Shown here: positions 19,963-28,972 of the stretch, in pieces
Position numbering within the stretch: position 1 is the stretch's first letter
Layout: each line of letters starts with the position of its first letter
Origin: Comamonadaceae bacterium
Lineage (GTDB): Bacteria > Pseudomonadota > Gammaproteobacteria > Burkholderiales > Burkholderiaceae_C
Length of the DNA stretch: 64,000 nt
NCBI GenBank assembly: GCA_027486495.1
Contig: JAIXOZ010000115.1
Span: forward strand, 1 to 64,000
Reading direction: 5' to 3'
Translations under genes and position numbers: made by a program
The notes under the pieces: model-generated
What the model was told of the DNA's origin: nothing
Databases searched by the model: none
The model's input: the letters and a program-made list of their open reading frames with translations, nothing else

Positions 19963-20176
19963 GGTGATCTCCGGAGAAATGAAGGGTTTTTGAAGTTAAT
20001 CACCCCCCGTGAAGCCGGCATGAACTTTTCATGACAAGGGCAAGACGGACGGTGCCTGTTTTCCCCCCCATTCCTCAAGCCGAAAGGGGTTTCCAAATGC
20101 TTTACACTGGCTTGTTGCCTGCTGCTTCCGTGCATTTCGCCACCGGTATCGCAGGCCCGCCGGACCCTTCAGGATC

Positions 20177-20812
20177 ATGGAAGTTTTTCAGTTTTTGATG
20201 CCCATCTTCACCGAATACGGCTATTTGGCTGTGTTCGTGATGCTTTTGATCTGTGGCTTTGGCGTTCCCGTTCCTGAAGATGTGACCCTGGTCACGGGTG
20301 GCGTGATCGCAGGCTTGGGCCATGCCGATGTGCACACCATGTTTGCGGTGGGCATGGCGGGCGTCATGGTCGGTGATGGTCTTATGTTCACGTTGGGCCG
20401 CCTGTATGGTGAGCGCATTTCCAAATTGCCCGGTTTTCGCAAAATCCTGACCCCCGAGCGCTTTGCCAGCGCCCAAGACGCTTTCCAGAAATACGGTAAA
20501 TGGGTCATGTTCGTGGCCCGCTTTTTGCCAGGTTTGCGCACACCCGTGTTCTTCTCTGCCGGTATGAGCCACCGCGTGAGCTTTTCCACCTGGTTCTTCA
20601 TGGACGGCTTTGCCGCCTTGATCAGCGTGCCGATCTGGGTGTACCTGGGTTACTTTGGCGCGCAAAACTGGGACTGGATGTTCGGTGTGCTGCGCCAGTT
20701 CCAGCACGGCATTTTTGCCCTTTTGGGTATCGGCATCGTCTGGCTGGGCTGGCGCTGGTGGCGCAAGCGCCAAGCCACTGCAGCTGCCAAAGCCTCCGGC
20801 GACGCTTCCTGA
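20177..20812 (+). CDS. DedA family membrane protein
   Basis: A 211-residue inner-membrane protein with the DedA/SNARE-associated (VTT) domain: FGVPVPEDVTLVTGGVIAG, the FVARFLPGLRTPVFFSAGMSHRVS motif with the conserved arginines, and C-terminal helices. DedA proteins are linked to undecaprenyl-phosphate or phospholipid translocation and membrane homeostasis. It is followed after 11 bases by the EamA transporter gene, so the two probably share a transcript. Confidence 0.93.
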   Translation: MEVFQFLMPIFTEYGYLAVFVMLLICGFGVPVPEDVTLVTGGVIAGLGHADVHTMFAVGMAGVMVGDGLMFTLGRLYGERISKLPGFRKILTPERFASAQDAFQKYGKWVMFVARFLPGLRTPVFFSAGMSHRVSFSTWFFMDGFAALISVPIWVYLGYFGAQNWDWMFGVLRQFQHGIFALLGIGIVWLGWRWWRKRQATAAAKASGDAS

Positions 20813-20823
20813 TCCGCCCCTCC

Positions 20824-21720
20824 ATGGGCCACGCCTCCCCCAAAAGCCTGGCGGTCGCCGGGCTCCTGTTCAATGCCTTTGTTTGGGGCGTGTGCTGGTG
20901 GCCCTTCAAACAACTCGAAGCCCAAGGCCTGCACCCGCTGTGGGCGACGGCGCTGGTCTACGGTTTCGTTTTTGTGTCCATCGCCTTGTGGCTGTGGCGC
21001 AGCGCTCAGCTGCAAAGCTGGCGCGGTCACCCCGGGCTGTGGCTCTTGCTTCTCGCCTCGGGCCTGACCAATGTCGGCTTCAACTGGGCCGTGACGGTGG
21101 GCGACGTGGTGCGCGTGGTACTGCTGTTTTATTTGATGCCCGCTTGGTCGGTGCTGGTGGCCTGGTGGCTGCTTGGTGAAAAACCCACCCCCATGGCTTT
21201 GCTGCGCTTGGTGCTGGCGCTGGCCGGTTTGTTCATCGTGCTCAAAACGCCCGAGACACCCTGGCCTGTGCCCGAAAGCCTGGCTGACGGACTGGCCCTG
21301 ATGGGCGGCCTGACGTTTGCCATCACCAACGCCCTGCTGCTCAAGCTCAAGGACAGCCCCAGCGCCTCGCGCACCTTGGCCATGTTTGGCGGTGGCGCGG
21401 TCATGGCCACGCTGGCAGCCATCGCCGGTTTGGCCACAGGGGTGGTGGCCATCGGCGCAGCCCCCGCCTGGAGCTGGTTGCCCCTGGTGGCCCTGCTGAG
21501 CCTCTCGTTTTTGCTGGGCAACCTGGCGCTGCAATACGGCGCAGCGCGCCTGGCCGCCCACACCACCGCGCTGGTCATGCTGTCCGAAGTGCTGTTTGCC
21601 AGTGTGTCGTCGGTGCTGCTGGGCGCCTCCAGCTGGGACAGCCGCACCCTGATCGGCGGGGCCTTGATCTTGCTGGCGGCTTTGCTGTCCATTGTGGGGC
21701 CTGGCCACAAAAGCGATTGA
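20824..21720 (+). CDS. EamA/DMT family transporter
   Basis: A 298-residue ten-helix transporter with two EamA repeats (about 12-140 and 155-290). The start at 20824 (MGHASPKSLAVAGLLFNAFVWG) gives a normal length; the longer open frame upstream overlaps dedA and is not used. YLMPAWSVLVAWWLLGEKPT is the typical end of the first repeat. The substrate is unknown. It is only distantly like the other EamA gene at 16420. Confidence 0.9.
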   Translation: MGHASPKSLAVAGLLFNAFVWGVCWWPFKQLEAQGLHPLWATALVYGFVFVSIALWLWRSAQLQSWRGHPGLWLLLLASGLTNVGFNWAVTVGDVVRVVLLFYLMPAWSVLVAWWLLGEKPTPMALLRLVLALAGLFIVLKTPETPWPVPESLADGLALMGGLTFAITNALLLKLKDSPSASRTLAMFGGGAVMATLAAIAGLATGVVAIGAAPAWSWLPLVALLSLSFLLGNLALQYGAARLAAHTTALVMLSEVLFASVSSVLLGASSWDSRTLIGGALILLAALLSIVGPGHKSD

Positions 21721-21760
21721 AACGTTCAGCTCCCCTTCATTTTTCATTCAAAGGATAGCC

Positions 21761-22549
21761 ATGTCCAAATGGATCGTTTTATGTCTGTGTGTGTTAACGC
21801 AATCTTTGGCACTGGCGCAAGTGGTGAGCATCGAGTTCAAAGAAAAAGGGTTCTTATTCAGTGACGCACCCACCCTGAATTTTCTCTGGCCAGCCAAACA
21901 TGCCAAGGCAACCTTGATCTTCATTCCTGGCGGCGAAGGACGGCTGGGGATCACGCTGGATCGCAAAAATTTGGGTGGGTTTTATGGCAGCACCCTCAAA
22001 CCCTTGAGCGACCCGGCTTTATCCCGTGGAGAGTTCAACGTGGTGGTGTTCGACTCACCGATTCAATTACCGGGTATTGAATACCCGATTTCCAGACAAA
22101 GTTCCGAACACTTGCTCCGAATCGAAAGCGTTGTGCGTCACTTCAAAGACCAATTCGGTTTGCCTGTTTGGATCATGGGCCATAGCAACGGAGCCGTCAG
22201 CATCACTGAGTTTTACAAGATGCTTCAAAAGTCAAAAAAAGAAAATTTGATTGATGGTGCCATTTACAGCTCAGGGCGGATGGGTTCCAGCTTCAATGAC
22301 ACAACACGTTTACCTGTTCTTTTCTTGGGTCACGAGCGCGAACAATGCCCCAAGTCACTTCCTTCAAGCGCCAAAATGGTGTTTGAGCAGCAGCAAAAAA
22401 CCAACCCTCTAAAAACCGAGTTCATACTGATAAAAGGCGGCGAGGCGCAGCACCAAAATCCGTGCAGCTCAGGTTTTCACATGTTTTACGGTGCGAGCGA
22501 AGAAGCCTACACTGCCATTGAAAATTTTGTATTCGGTCCTAGGTCCTGA
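21761..22549 (+). CDS. Secreted alpha/beta-hydrolase-like protein
   Basis: A 262-residue protein with a signal peptide (MSKWIVLCLCVLTQSLALAQ) and an alpha/beta hydrolase plan: IFIPGGEGRLGI in the oxyanion position, VWIMGHSNGAVSITEFY as nucleophile elbow (GHSNG), VLFLGHEREQCP in the acid region and SGFHMFYGASEE with a possible catalytic histidine. The coding sequence looks poorer in G+C than its neighbours, which may indicate a different origin. Substrate unknown. Confidence 0.75.
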   Translation: MSKWIVLCLCVLTQSLALAQVVSIEFKEKGFLFSDAPTLNFLWPAKHAKATLIFIPGGEGRLGITLDRKNLGGFYGSTLKPLSDPALSRGEFNVVVFDSPIQLPGIEYPISRQSSEHLLRIESVVRHFKDQFGLPVWIMGHSNGAVSITEFYKMLQKSKKENLIDGAIYSSGRMGSSFNDTTRLPVLFLGHEREQCPKSLPSSAKMVFEQQQKTNPLKTEFILIKGGEAQHQNPCSSGFHMFYGASEEAYTAIENFVFGPRS

Positions 22550-22619
22550 ATAAAAGCATTGCTTCATTTGAACTTCAATCTTGTCATCCATTCATTTTTT
22601 CAATATTCGAAAGAACACC

Positions 22620-23105
22620 ATGAGCCTGTACGACCTCGAAGCCCAAAGCATTGACAACCAAACCGTGCCCTTGTCGCGCTACCAAGGTCAGGTGATGCTG
22701 ATCGTCAACACCGCCAGCGCTTGCGGCTTCACGCCCCAGTTCTCCGGACTGGAAAAGCTGCACAAAACCTACGCTGACCAAGGGCTGACCGTGCTGGGTT
22801 TTCCGTGCAACCAATTCGCCAGCCAAGACCCGGGTGACGACGCGCAGATTGCCAACTTCTGCCAAAAGAACTATGGCGTGAGCTTTCAGATGATGAGCAA
22901 GGTCAAAGTCAACGGCGCTGACGCCCACCCGCTGTACCAATGGCTCACCGCCGAAGCGCCCGGCATTTTGGGCAGCAAGGGCATCAAGTGGAACTTCACC
23001 AAGTTTCTGGTGGGACGCGATGGGCGTGTGATCAAGCGCTATGCACCGCAGGACTCGCCCGAGAAGATCACCAAAGACATCGAGGCGGCTCTGGCGGCCA
23101 CTTGA
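22620..23105 (+). CDS. Glutathione peroxidase family protein
   Basis: A 161-residue thiol peroxidase. The peroxidatic residue is cysteine, C35 in NTASACGFTPQ, not selenocysteine; the catalytic partners appear in FPCNQFASQDPG (Q65) and KWNFTKFLV (W and N). C63 in FPCNQF may be the resolving residue, in which case thioredoxin rather than glutathione would be the reductant. The ATG at 22620 gives the usual N terminus SLYDLEAQSID. It stands alone. Confidence 0.93.
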   Translation: MSLYDLEAQSIDNQTVPLSRYQGQVMLIVNTASACGFTPQFSGLEKLHKTYADQGLTVLGFPCNQFASQDPGDDAQIANFCQKNYGVSFQMMSKVKVNGADAHPLYQWLTAEAPGILGSKGIKWNFTKFLVGRDGRVIKRYAPQDSPEKITKDIEAALAAT

Positions 23106-23122
23106 TGGTGTTTTGATCGCGT

Positions 23123-23152
23123 TTTGATATCAAATCGATGATGGTTTGATAT
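23123..23152. repeat. TTTGATATCAAA palindrome with an extra half-site
   Basis: A perfect 12-base palindrome at 23123-23134 is followed after 10 bases by another TTTGATAT at 23145-23152. It lies between the converging glutathione peroxidase gene and the next minus-strand gene and could be an operator or a chance AT-rich motif. Confidence 0.35.
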
Positions 23153-23245
23153 GAGGCGACGGGGTCAGTACCCAGCGCTTGGGACTGCAAGACTTGTCAC
23201 CCGCCTTTGCATGATGGGACCCCAAGCCCGCCCTGTCTTCTCGGC

Positions 23246-23632
23246 TCAAACCCACCAAGTCAGCACAGCCAACCACAGCAATACCGCTGCGCCGCCCCAC
23301 AGCAACACCCGTGTGCGCAGGCGCAGCATTTCCACGGCGCTGACCAAGCGTGCATTTTGTTCGGCCAACTCGGCCAGGGTTTCGGTGAGTTCGCGCTGGT
23401 TCTGGGCTTGGCGCTCGATCTGGCCTTGCGCAGCGATCAAGGCGTTTTTGAGTTCGCCCAAGCTCGGCACCGCACTCACAGGGGTGGTCGTGGCAGGGGC
23501 CCCAGCTTGGCCTGGCGGCTGAGCGGGTTGACGGTCCATCAGTTTGCGCGCGGCTTTGAGCACCGAAGGCGCGTGTTCGATCACATCACCCCAGGGAATC
23601 ACTTTGAGCGCCATCAACCAAGGTATCGCCAT
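23246..23632 (-). CDS. Conserved hypothetical protein with coiled coil and C-terminal membrane helix
   Basis: A 128-residue protein starting MAIPWLMALKVIPWGDVIEH, a start common in Comamonadaceae proteins of unknown function. A proline/alanine linker (PAQPPGQAGAPATTTP) leads to a predicted coiled coil rich in Q, E and L (about residues 60-105), and the end is a single hydrophobic helix, RVLLWGGAAVLLWLAVLTWWV. The longer open frame adds 14 residues before this start. It is likely tail-anchored in the inner membrane; function unknown. Confidence 0.7.
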   Translation of the reverse strand: MAIPWLMALKVIPWGDVIEHAPSVLKAARKLMDRQPAQPPGQAGAPATTTPVSAVPSLGELKNALIAAQGQIERQAQNQRELTETLAELAEQNARLVSAVEMLRLRTRVLLWGGAAVLLWLAVLTWWV

Positions 23633-23820
23633 CGTCTTGTCCTTTGTGTGCACTGTGCCAGCGCGGTCTTCCATACAGCGTTGAATACTACCCGGGCGGT
23701 CATTTTGGTGTCATTGGGCGCTGGCCTTGCCGGATGGGCAAAAGGACTTTAGGGGGCTGGTGACGCAGCTTAGCGAATCCGGAATCGGGCGTCTCAGGCC
23801 AACAATTTGGGGGACAAGCC

Positions 23821-25053
23821 TCAGCGGTTCAATGGTGCGCGCTGCTCACGCAAATGCGCCCCATCCAGATACTGAGCCAACAGGTCAATGTCTGCATCCC
23901 GCACATTCAGACCTTGAAACACCACTTTCCACTGAGCCACCTGACTGACAGTTTCAGCCACAGTCTGCTGGGCTTGCGCATCTGTCAAGCCAAAGGCACG
24001 CGCCTGCGACAGCGCATTGTCCATGCTGGATTCGTGGCCTAAAGCACCCACACGCATTTGCTGATAACCCAAGCCTTGCGCGGCAGGCAGCACATCAAAG
24101 GCGGGCGACAAGGCATAAAAACCATCCGCACCCCGAACCAGCGCATGGTTTTTTTCATGGTCGTCGGTGTTGTCGATCAGGATGTTGAAGACCATGCGCC
24201 TGAACAGTTCTTGCTGCTGTGCGCGCACTTGATCGGGGTGTCCCAAACGTCAAATGAGCTGGGCCAACTCGGGGTAACCCATGGTCTCGCCTGCTGCGCG
24301 CAAGGCAACATGGGCCGACAACACATGCAAGCGCTTGACGCCCTCACGGTCAAAACGTTTGACCGCCACGGCGTGGCCTTGTGGCAAAGGCAAGGCCAGC
24401 GTGTCGGCTGCATGAATGCCGCATCGGCGCGCCAGCTGCATGCTGGCATGTTCGACCAAGGGCGAATCGAGCTCACCACCCTCTGAAAACTTGACCACCC
24501 AAGACGCGCCATCGATGTGCATCAAGGACTTGGGCCGTGCGCCACCCATGGACACACCGGGCTGCAGCAAACGGCGCTGTTGCTCACTGACGGCTTCTCC
24601 CGCCATGACACGCTGCACGGCTTGGTGCATATCTGCCAAACCATCAAACGTGGGCATGGCCGCTGTAGGGTCGGCAACATAAGTGTCGGGGTTCAACGAC
24701 ACCCCCAAAGCGCCAAAGCGTTCATCGCCTGCAAAGTACAGGTACTCCAGCAAAGACAAGCGGGCGGGACGCGCCAGCAAGCGAATGACACGCTCACCCC
24801 ATTGGTCGGGCCGGGCGTCGTCCACGGCACCCACCGCCGTATTGCGCTCGGCGGGCAACATCAAACCCGCTTGCAGAGGCAGGTCTTCGCTCAGCGCAAA
24901 GCCTTGGGCTGATGCGATCCACGCAGGGTCATAACTCAAGGCCACTTTGCGGCGCTGGTCTTGCAGACTCAATGTACCAATCCGCTTGGGCACGTGCACA
25001 TCGCCCAGCCACCACAGGCTCATGCTGTCCTGGGCTTGATAAGGGCGGTTCAC
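23821..25053 (-). pseudogene. hipA: HipA-type serine/threonine kinase toxin, interrupted by an in-frame stop
   Basis: The two parts are in the same frame and read as one HipA protein apart from a single TGA at 24250-24252. The first 267 residues hold the N-subdomain and the P-loop-like region (GGARPKSLMHIDGASWVVKFSEG). After the stop comes RLGHPDQVRAQQQELFRRMV, then NILIDNTDDHEKNHAL with the catalytic Asp and the AFDVLP metal site. The family expects arginine at the stop, so CGA to TGA is the simplest explanation. The truncated product lacks the catalytic site and should be inactive unless the stop is read through. Its ATG overlaps the hipB stop. Confidence 0.88.
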
Positions 25054-25394
25054 AGCGCGGCCTCGGGCTTGCGCGACATGCGACGGCCACGTTGGCGCAC
25101 CGCCTCAATGTCTTGTTCGAGTGCGTTCAGGTCTTGCGCCGGAGCGGCCACCTCAGGCAAGGCGGCGTGTCGACCCATCAACCACAAAGCCGTTGCGTAC
25201 ACCCCCATGCCCACCGATGGATCGCCCTTTTCCATGCGCATGAGTGTGGGCACCGACACCGCCATGCGGCTGGCCCATGCGCGCAGACTTTCCTTGCGGC
25301 GCTGACGAGCCAGCGCGAGGTTTTCACCCAAGTCCCGCAGTGCTTTGGCGGCGGATGCAGGCAGTTGGTCGGCAGCTGAAGATGGCTTTGGCAT
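25050..25394 (-). CDS. hipB: HipB-type antitoxin, XRE family regulator
   Basis: A 114-residue DNA-binding protein with an XRE helix-turn-helix: LGENLALARQRRKESLRAWASRMAVSVPTLMRMEKGDPSVGMGVY. It is the antitoxin and repressor partner of the adjacent HipA and overlaps it by four bases. The antitoxin frame is intact although the toxin is broken. An imperfect palindrome just upstream is the likely operator. Confidence 0.9.
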   Translation of the reverse strand: MPKPSSAADQLPASAAKALRDLGENLALARQRRKESLRAWASRMAVSVPTLMRMEKGDPSVGMGVYATALWLMGRHAALPEVAAPAQDLNALEQDIEAVRQRGRRMSRKPEAAL

Positions 25395-25395
25395 A

Positions 25396-25427
25396 ACACA
25401 AACTTTAACATAAGCTAAGTTTTGTGT
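25396..25427. promoter_or_regulatory. Imperfect palindrome before hipB, likely operator
   Basis: ACACAAACTT and AAGTTTTGTGT are inverted arms with one extra T in the right arm and 11 bases between them. The site begins two bases upstream of the hipB ATG and overlaps where transcription should start, fitting autorepression. Confidence 0.5.
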
Positions 25428-25439
25428 CGTTTTAATTGC

Positions 25440-26684
25440 TTATGACGGCTTACTGATCGCCCCATCCAACAACTCCACCCAATGCCGCACGGGCAAGCCG
25501 CTGCCGCTTTGCAGGTGGGTGATGCAGCCGATGTTGGCGCTGATCACGCCTTGCGGCTCCAGCGCGTTCAGATGGCCCAGTTTGCGGTCGCGCAGCTGCT
25601 TGGACAGATCGGGGTTGAGCACGCTGTAGGTGCCCGCTGAGCCGCAGCACAGGTGCGATTCATTGGCGGTGACCTTGATCTGGAAGCCCAGGTCGGTCAG
25701 GTGTTTCTCGACGCCGCCTTTGAGTTGCTGGCCGTGTTGCAGCGTGCAGGGTGGGTGGTAGGCCTGAAGGCCTGCGGCTTGCAGCGCCTCAGGTTTGAGC
25801 TTGTCTTTGAGCAGCGGCACCAATTCGGGTAGCAGTTCGCTCAGGTCTTTCGTCAACGCGCCGATTCGGGCGGCTTTGACGGCGTAAGCTGGGTCGTCTT
25901 TGAGCACATGGCCATAGTCCTTGACCATGACGCCGCAGCCCGAGGCGTTCATCACGATGGCTTCGACGTCGCCGCTCTCCACCAGTGGCCACCAGGCGTC
26001 GATGTTGGCGCGCATGTGGTCTTTGCCGCCGCCCTGGTCGTTCAGGTGGAACTTGACCGCGCCGCAGCAACCGGCCTTGGGGGCGGTCACGGTCTGAATG
26101 CCTGCGGCGTCCAGCACGCGGGCGGTGGCGGTGTTGATGTTGGGACTCATGCTCGGCTGCACGCAGCCGGCCAGCATCAGCACCTTGCGCGCATGCGTGC
26201 GGGTGGGCCAGGCACCGGCGTCTTGCGGCGCGGGCACTTTGGCCTTGAGGCTTTCGGGCAGCAGGCCGCGCACCATCTGGCCCATCTTCATGGCCGGGGC
26301 AAACAGGGGCGAAGGCAGGCCTTCCTTGAGGGCCCAGCGTACCAGCTTTTCGCCAGCGGGGCGCTCGACTTTGGCGTCCACCAGCTTGCGGCCGATGTCC
26401 ACCAGGTGGCCGTATTGCACGCCGCTCGGGCAAGTGCTTTCGCAGTTGCGGCAGGTCAGGCACCGGTCCAGGTGTTGCTGGGTTTTGCGGGTGGGCGTTT
26501 GGCCTTCCAGCACCTGTTTCATCAGGTAGATGCGGCCACGCGGGCCGTCCAGCTCGTCGCCCAGCAGTTGGTAGGTGGGGCAAGTGGCGGTGCAAAAGCC
26601 GCAGTGCACGCACTTGCGCAAAATGGCTTCTGCCTCCAGGCCTTCGGGCGTGTTTTGGTATTCGGGGGCGAGGTTGGTTTGCAT
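25440..26684 (-). CDS. glcF: Glycolate oxidase iron-sulfur subunit
   Basis: A 414-residue subunit of glycolate oxidase that passes electrons from the flavin subunits to the respiratory chain. Two 4Fe-4S clusters are evident in CVHCGFCTATCPTYQLLGDELDGPRGRI and CLTCRNCESTCPSGVQYG, followed by two CCG-type domains (AGCVQPSMSP...KAGCCGAV and YHPPCTLQHGQ...ESHLCCGSAGTYS). The start MQTNLAPEYQNTPEG is typical; the longer frame adds 29 residues overlapping glcE. It follows glcE by 11 bases. No glcD is adjacent. Confidence 0.96.
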   Translation of the reverse strand: MQTNLAPEYQNTPEGLEAEAILRKCVHCGFCTATCPTYQLLGDELDGPRGRIYLMKQVLEGQTPTRKTQQHLDRCLTCRNCESTCPSGVQYGHLVDIGRKLVDAKVERPAGEKLVRWALKEGLPSPLFAPAMKMGQMVRGLLPESLKAKVPAPQDAGAWPTRTHARKVLMLAGCVQPSMSPNINTATARVLDAAGIQTVTAPKAGCCGAVKFHLNDQGGGKDHMRANIDAWWPLVESGDVEAIVMNASGCGVMVKDYGHVLKDDPAYAVKAARIGALTKDLSELLPELVPLLKDKLKPEALQAAGLQAYHPPCTLQHGQQLKGGVEKHLTDLGFQIKVTANESHLCCGSAGTYSVLNPDLSKQLRDRKLGHLNALEPQGVISANIGCITHLQSGSGLPVRHWVELLDGAISKPS

Positions 26685-26695
26685 GAAGATTCGCC

Positions 26696-27853
26696 TCAGA
26701 GGGGGTGCATGCGACCGGTGGCGAACACGCCTTTCGGGTCGAATTGTTTTTGTAATTGCTGCTGAACGCATTGCTGCACGGCAACCAACGGCGTGTTGAC
26801 ACTGGCGGCTTTGTCCAGTTGGGCATGGGCAGCACTGGCGCGGAACAAGGTGGCGTGGCCACCAACCGATTGCGCCAATTCACGCAAGGCCACTGCCGCC
26901 GAAGCCGGGGCCCACAACCAGCGCTGCGCACCTTGCCATTCGATGTATTGCGAAGGGTGGTCCAGACCGGGCACATCGAGCACGGGTGCCGTCTGCGGCA
27001 CCGACAAGCGCCACAGGCAAGCATCGGCTGCAGGGGCCTCAAAGAACTGCAGGGTTTGCTCGCCGCTGGCGCGCCAGTCTTGCGCGGCTTCGGTGTTGTT
27101 CATCACCGTGACTTGGGCGCCTTGCGCCACGGCATCGGCCGTCATGCGGGTCGTGGCCGAGTGCACCGCCGCCACCGCGCCGCGCAGGCGCACAAACAAA
27201 TAGTCCGCCACGGGCTGGGCGGTGCTGTCACGCACCCAAGCACTGGCATTCAAAGGCAAAGGCTGACCGCCCCAGCGGTGCAACAAATCGAGCGCCGTTT
27301 TTTGGGGCAAGCCCGCGCACATCAGCGTGGCCTCGGCCGGGGCCACGGGCAAAACCTTCAGGCTGACCTCGGTGATCAGGCCCAGCGTGCCCCAACTGCC
27401 CGCCATCAAGCGGCTGACGTCGTAACCCGCAACGTTTTTCATGACCTGCCCGCCAAAGGTCAGGTGCTCACCCAAGCCGTTGACGAAGCGCGCACCCAAA
27501 ACAAAGTCGCGCGCAGCGCCAGCGGTGGCGCGGGCGGGGCCGCTCAAGCCAGCGGCCAACATGCCACCCACCGTCGCGCCTTCGCCAAAGTGTGGCGGCT
27601 CAAACGCCAGGCATTGGCCTTTTTCGGCCAAAGCAGCTTCCAACTCGGCCAACGGCGTGCCGCATCGGACCGTGACCACCAGCTCACTGGGCTCGTAACT
27701 CACGATGCCGCGATAAGCCCGGGTGTCGAGCACGTCGCCCGAGAGGCTTTGGCCCCAAAAATCTTTGCTGCCACCACCGCGCAAGCGCAAAGTGCGGCCA
27801 TCCGCAGCGGCCTGCCGCACGGCGTCGATGAGGGAATTGAGTTGAGCTTCCAT
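26696..27853 (-). CDS. glcE: Glycolate oxidase FAD-binding subunit
   Basis: A 385-residue flavoprotein of the FAD-linked oxidase (PCMH) family, shorter than GlcD as expected for GlcE. The FAD-binding part is visible in LRLRGGGSKDFWG, FGEGATVGGMLAAGLSGPARATAGAARDFVLG and FGGQVMKNVAGYDVSRLMAGSWGTLGLITEVSLKVLP. With GlcD and GlcF it oxidises glycolate to glyoxylate. The usual upstream partner glcD is absent; the gene upstream is an unrelated nuclease on the other strand. Confidence 0.95.
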   Translation of the reverse strand: MEAQLNSLIDAVRQAAADGRTLRLRGGGSKDFWGQSLSGDVLDTRAYRGIVSYEPSELVVTVRCGTPLAELEAALAEKGQCLAFEPPHFGEGATVGGMLAAGLSGPARATAGAARDFVLGARFVNGLGEHLTFGGQVMKNVAGYDVSRLMAGSWGTLGLITEVSLKVLPVAPAEATLMCAGLPQKTALDLLHRWGGQPLPLNASAWVRDSTAQPVADYLFVRLRGAVAAVHSATTRMTADAVAQGAQVTVMNNTEAAQDWRASGEQTLQFFEAPAADACLWRLSVPQTAPVLDVPGLDHPSQYIEWQGAQRWLWAPASAAVALRELAQSVGGHATLFRASAAHAQLDKAASVNTPLVAVQQCVQQQLQKQFDPKGVFATGRMHPL

Positions 27854-28042
27854 GGGCCAAGATGGTAACCCCCGGCCTTATGGGGCTGTGTGAATTTTTT
27901 GAACGGGCAGGTTGTGGGAAATTACGGGCATGTCGATGAGCCTGGAGCGGTTAGAAATTACCACGGCGGAAAGAATTTGAATTAATAGGTGCTCAAACAG
28001 GCTAAAGTCCCAGCTTCACCATGACAGTACCCGCCAAAAACA

Positions 28043-28966
28043 ATGTCAGTACCAACCTATGACTTGTTCATTGAACCATTGCTGCGTTATCTCGCGGCGA
28101 ACGAGGATGGCGTATCTGCGAAGCTTGCACATGAGCAAGCTGCCGATGCACTTGGTTTGAGCGAAGAAGACAAACAAATTCTTCTCCCGAGCGGTGCACA
28201 GCCGATTTACAAAAACCGGGCGGGTTGGGCACACGATCGACTGAAACGCGCTGGTCTTTCAAGCAGTCCTCGGCGTGGCTTTTGGAAGATCACTCCCGAA
28301 GGGATCGCTTTCATCAAAGACCACCCAGAGTCATTTTCTGCGGCGCTGTCCGAAAAATTGGCCATGGGCTTCATCGGTATCAGTTTGAAACCGTCAAGTA
28401 CCGAGGAAGAAGCTGAGCAAATCACATTTGCAACGCAAACAAGCGCCCTGGCCAGCCCCGATGACCGATTGGGTCAGGCCATCACAGAGCTGAGAGAGGC
28501 TGCCGAGTCCGAATTGCTGGAGCTTCTGGCCAATGTCTCACCTGCATATTTTGAAACCATTGTCTTGGACCTTTTGCACCGAATGGGTTACGGTGCCAGT
28601 CGCGCCGACCTTCAACGGGTTGGCGGCTCGGGTGACGGCGGCATCGATGGTGTGATTTCCTTAGATCGCCTCGGGCTTGAAAAAGTCTACGTTCAAGCCA
28701 AACGTTGGCAAAGTAACGTTGGCCGCCCCGAACTCCAAGCTTTTTACGGTGCGCTTGCAGGCCAAAAAGCAAAGAAAGGCGTGTTCATCACAACTTCTGG
28801 ATTCACAGCTCAAGCCACTGACTTTGCGAAATCCGTGGAAGGCATTGTGCTGATTGATGGCATTCGCCTGGCATCCTTGATGATCGAATGCGAGCTTGGC
28901 GTCACGTCGCGAACCGTCAAGATTCCCAAAATCGACGGTGACTACTTTGACGAAGAAACTGCCTGA
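28043..28966 (+). CDS. mrr: Mrr-type restriction endonuclease
   Basis: A 307-residue protein with an N-terminal winged-helix domain (Mrr_N, residues 5-90: LFIEPLLRYLAANEDGVSAK, AGWAHDRLKRAGL) and a C-terminal PD-(D/E)XK nuclease domain. The catalytic motif is seen as GGSGDGGIDGVI followed by VYVQAKRW (D...QxK), and KKGVFITTSGFTAQATDFAKS completes the Mrr pattern. Mrr-type enzymes cut DNA with foreign adenine or cytosine methylation. It stands alone with no methylase in the window, which suits a modification-dependent nuclease. Confidence 0.92.
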   Translation: MSVPTYDLFIEPLLRYLAANEDGVSAKLAHEQAADALGLSEEDKQILLPSGAQPIYKNRAGWAHDRLKRAGLSSSPRRGFWKITPEGIAFIKDHPESFSAALSEKLAMGFIGISLKPSSTEEEAEQITFATQTSALASPDDRLGQAITELREAAESELLELLANVSPAYFETIVLDLLHRMGYGASRADLQRVGGSGDGGIDGVISLDRLGLEKVYVQAKRWQSNVGRPELQAFYGALAGQKAKKGVFITTSGFTAQATDFAKSVEGIVLIDGIRLASLMIECELGVTSRTVKIPKIDGDYFDEETA

Positions 28967-28972
28967 CAAAAG

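Noticed and set aside
20650-21747. 365-codon minus-strand frame over the DedA and EamA genes
   Set aside because: Gln/His/Gly-rich low-complexity translation, antisense to two recognised membrane proteins.
25789-27042. 417-codon minus-strand frame across glcE and glcF
   Set aside because: Arg/Pro/Ala-rich translation in a shifted frame of genuine genes.
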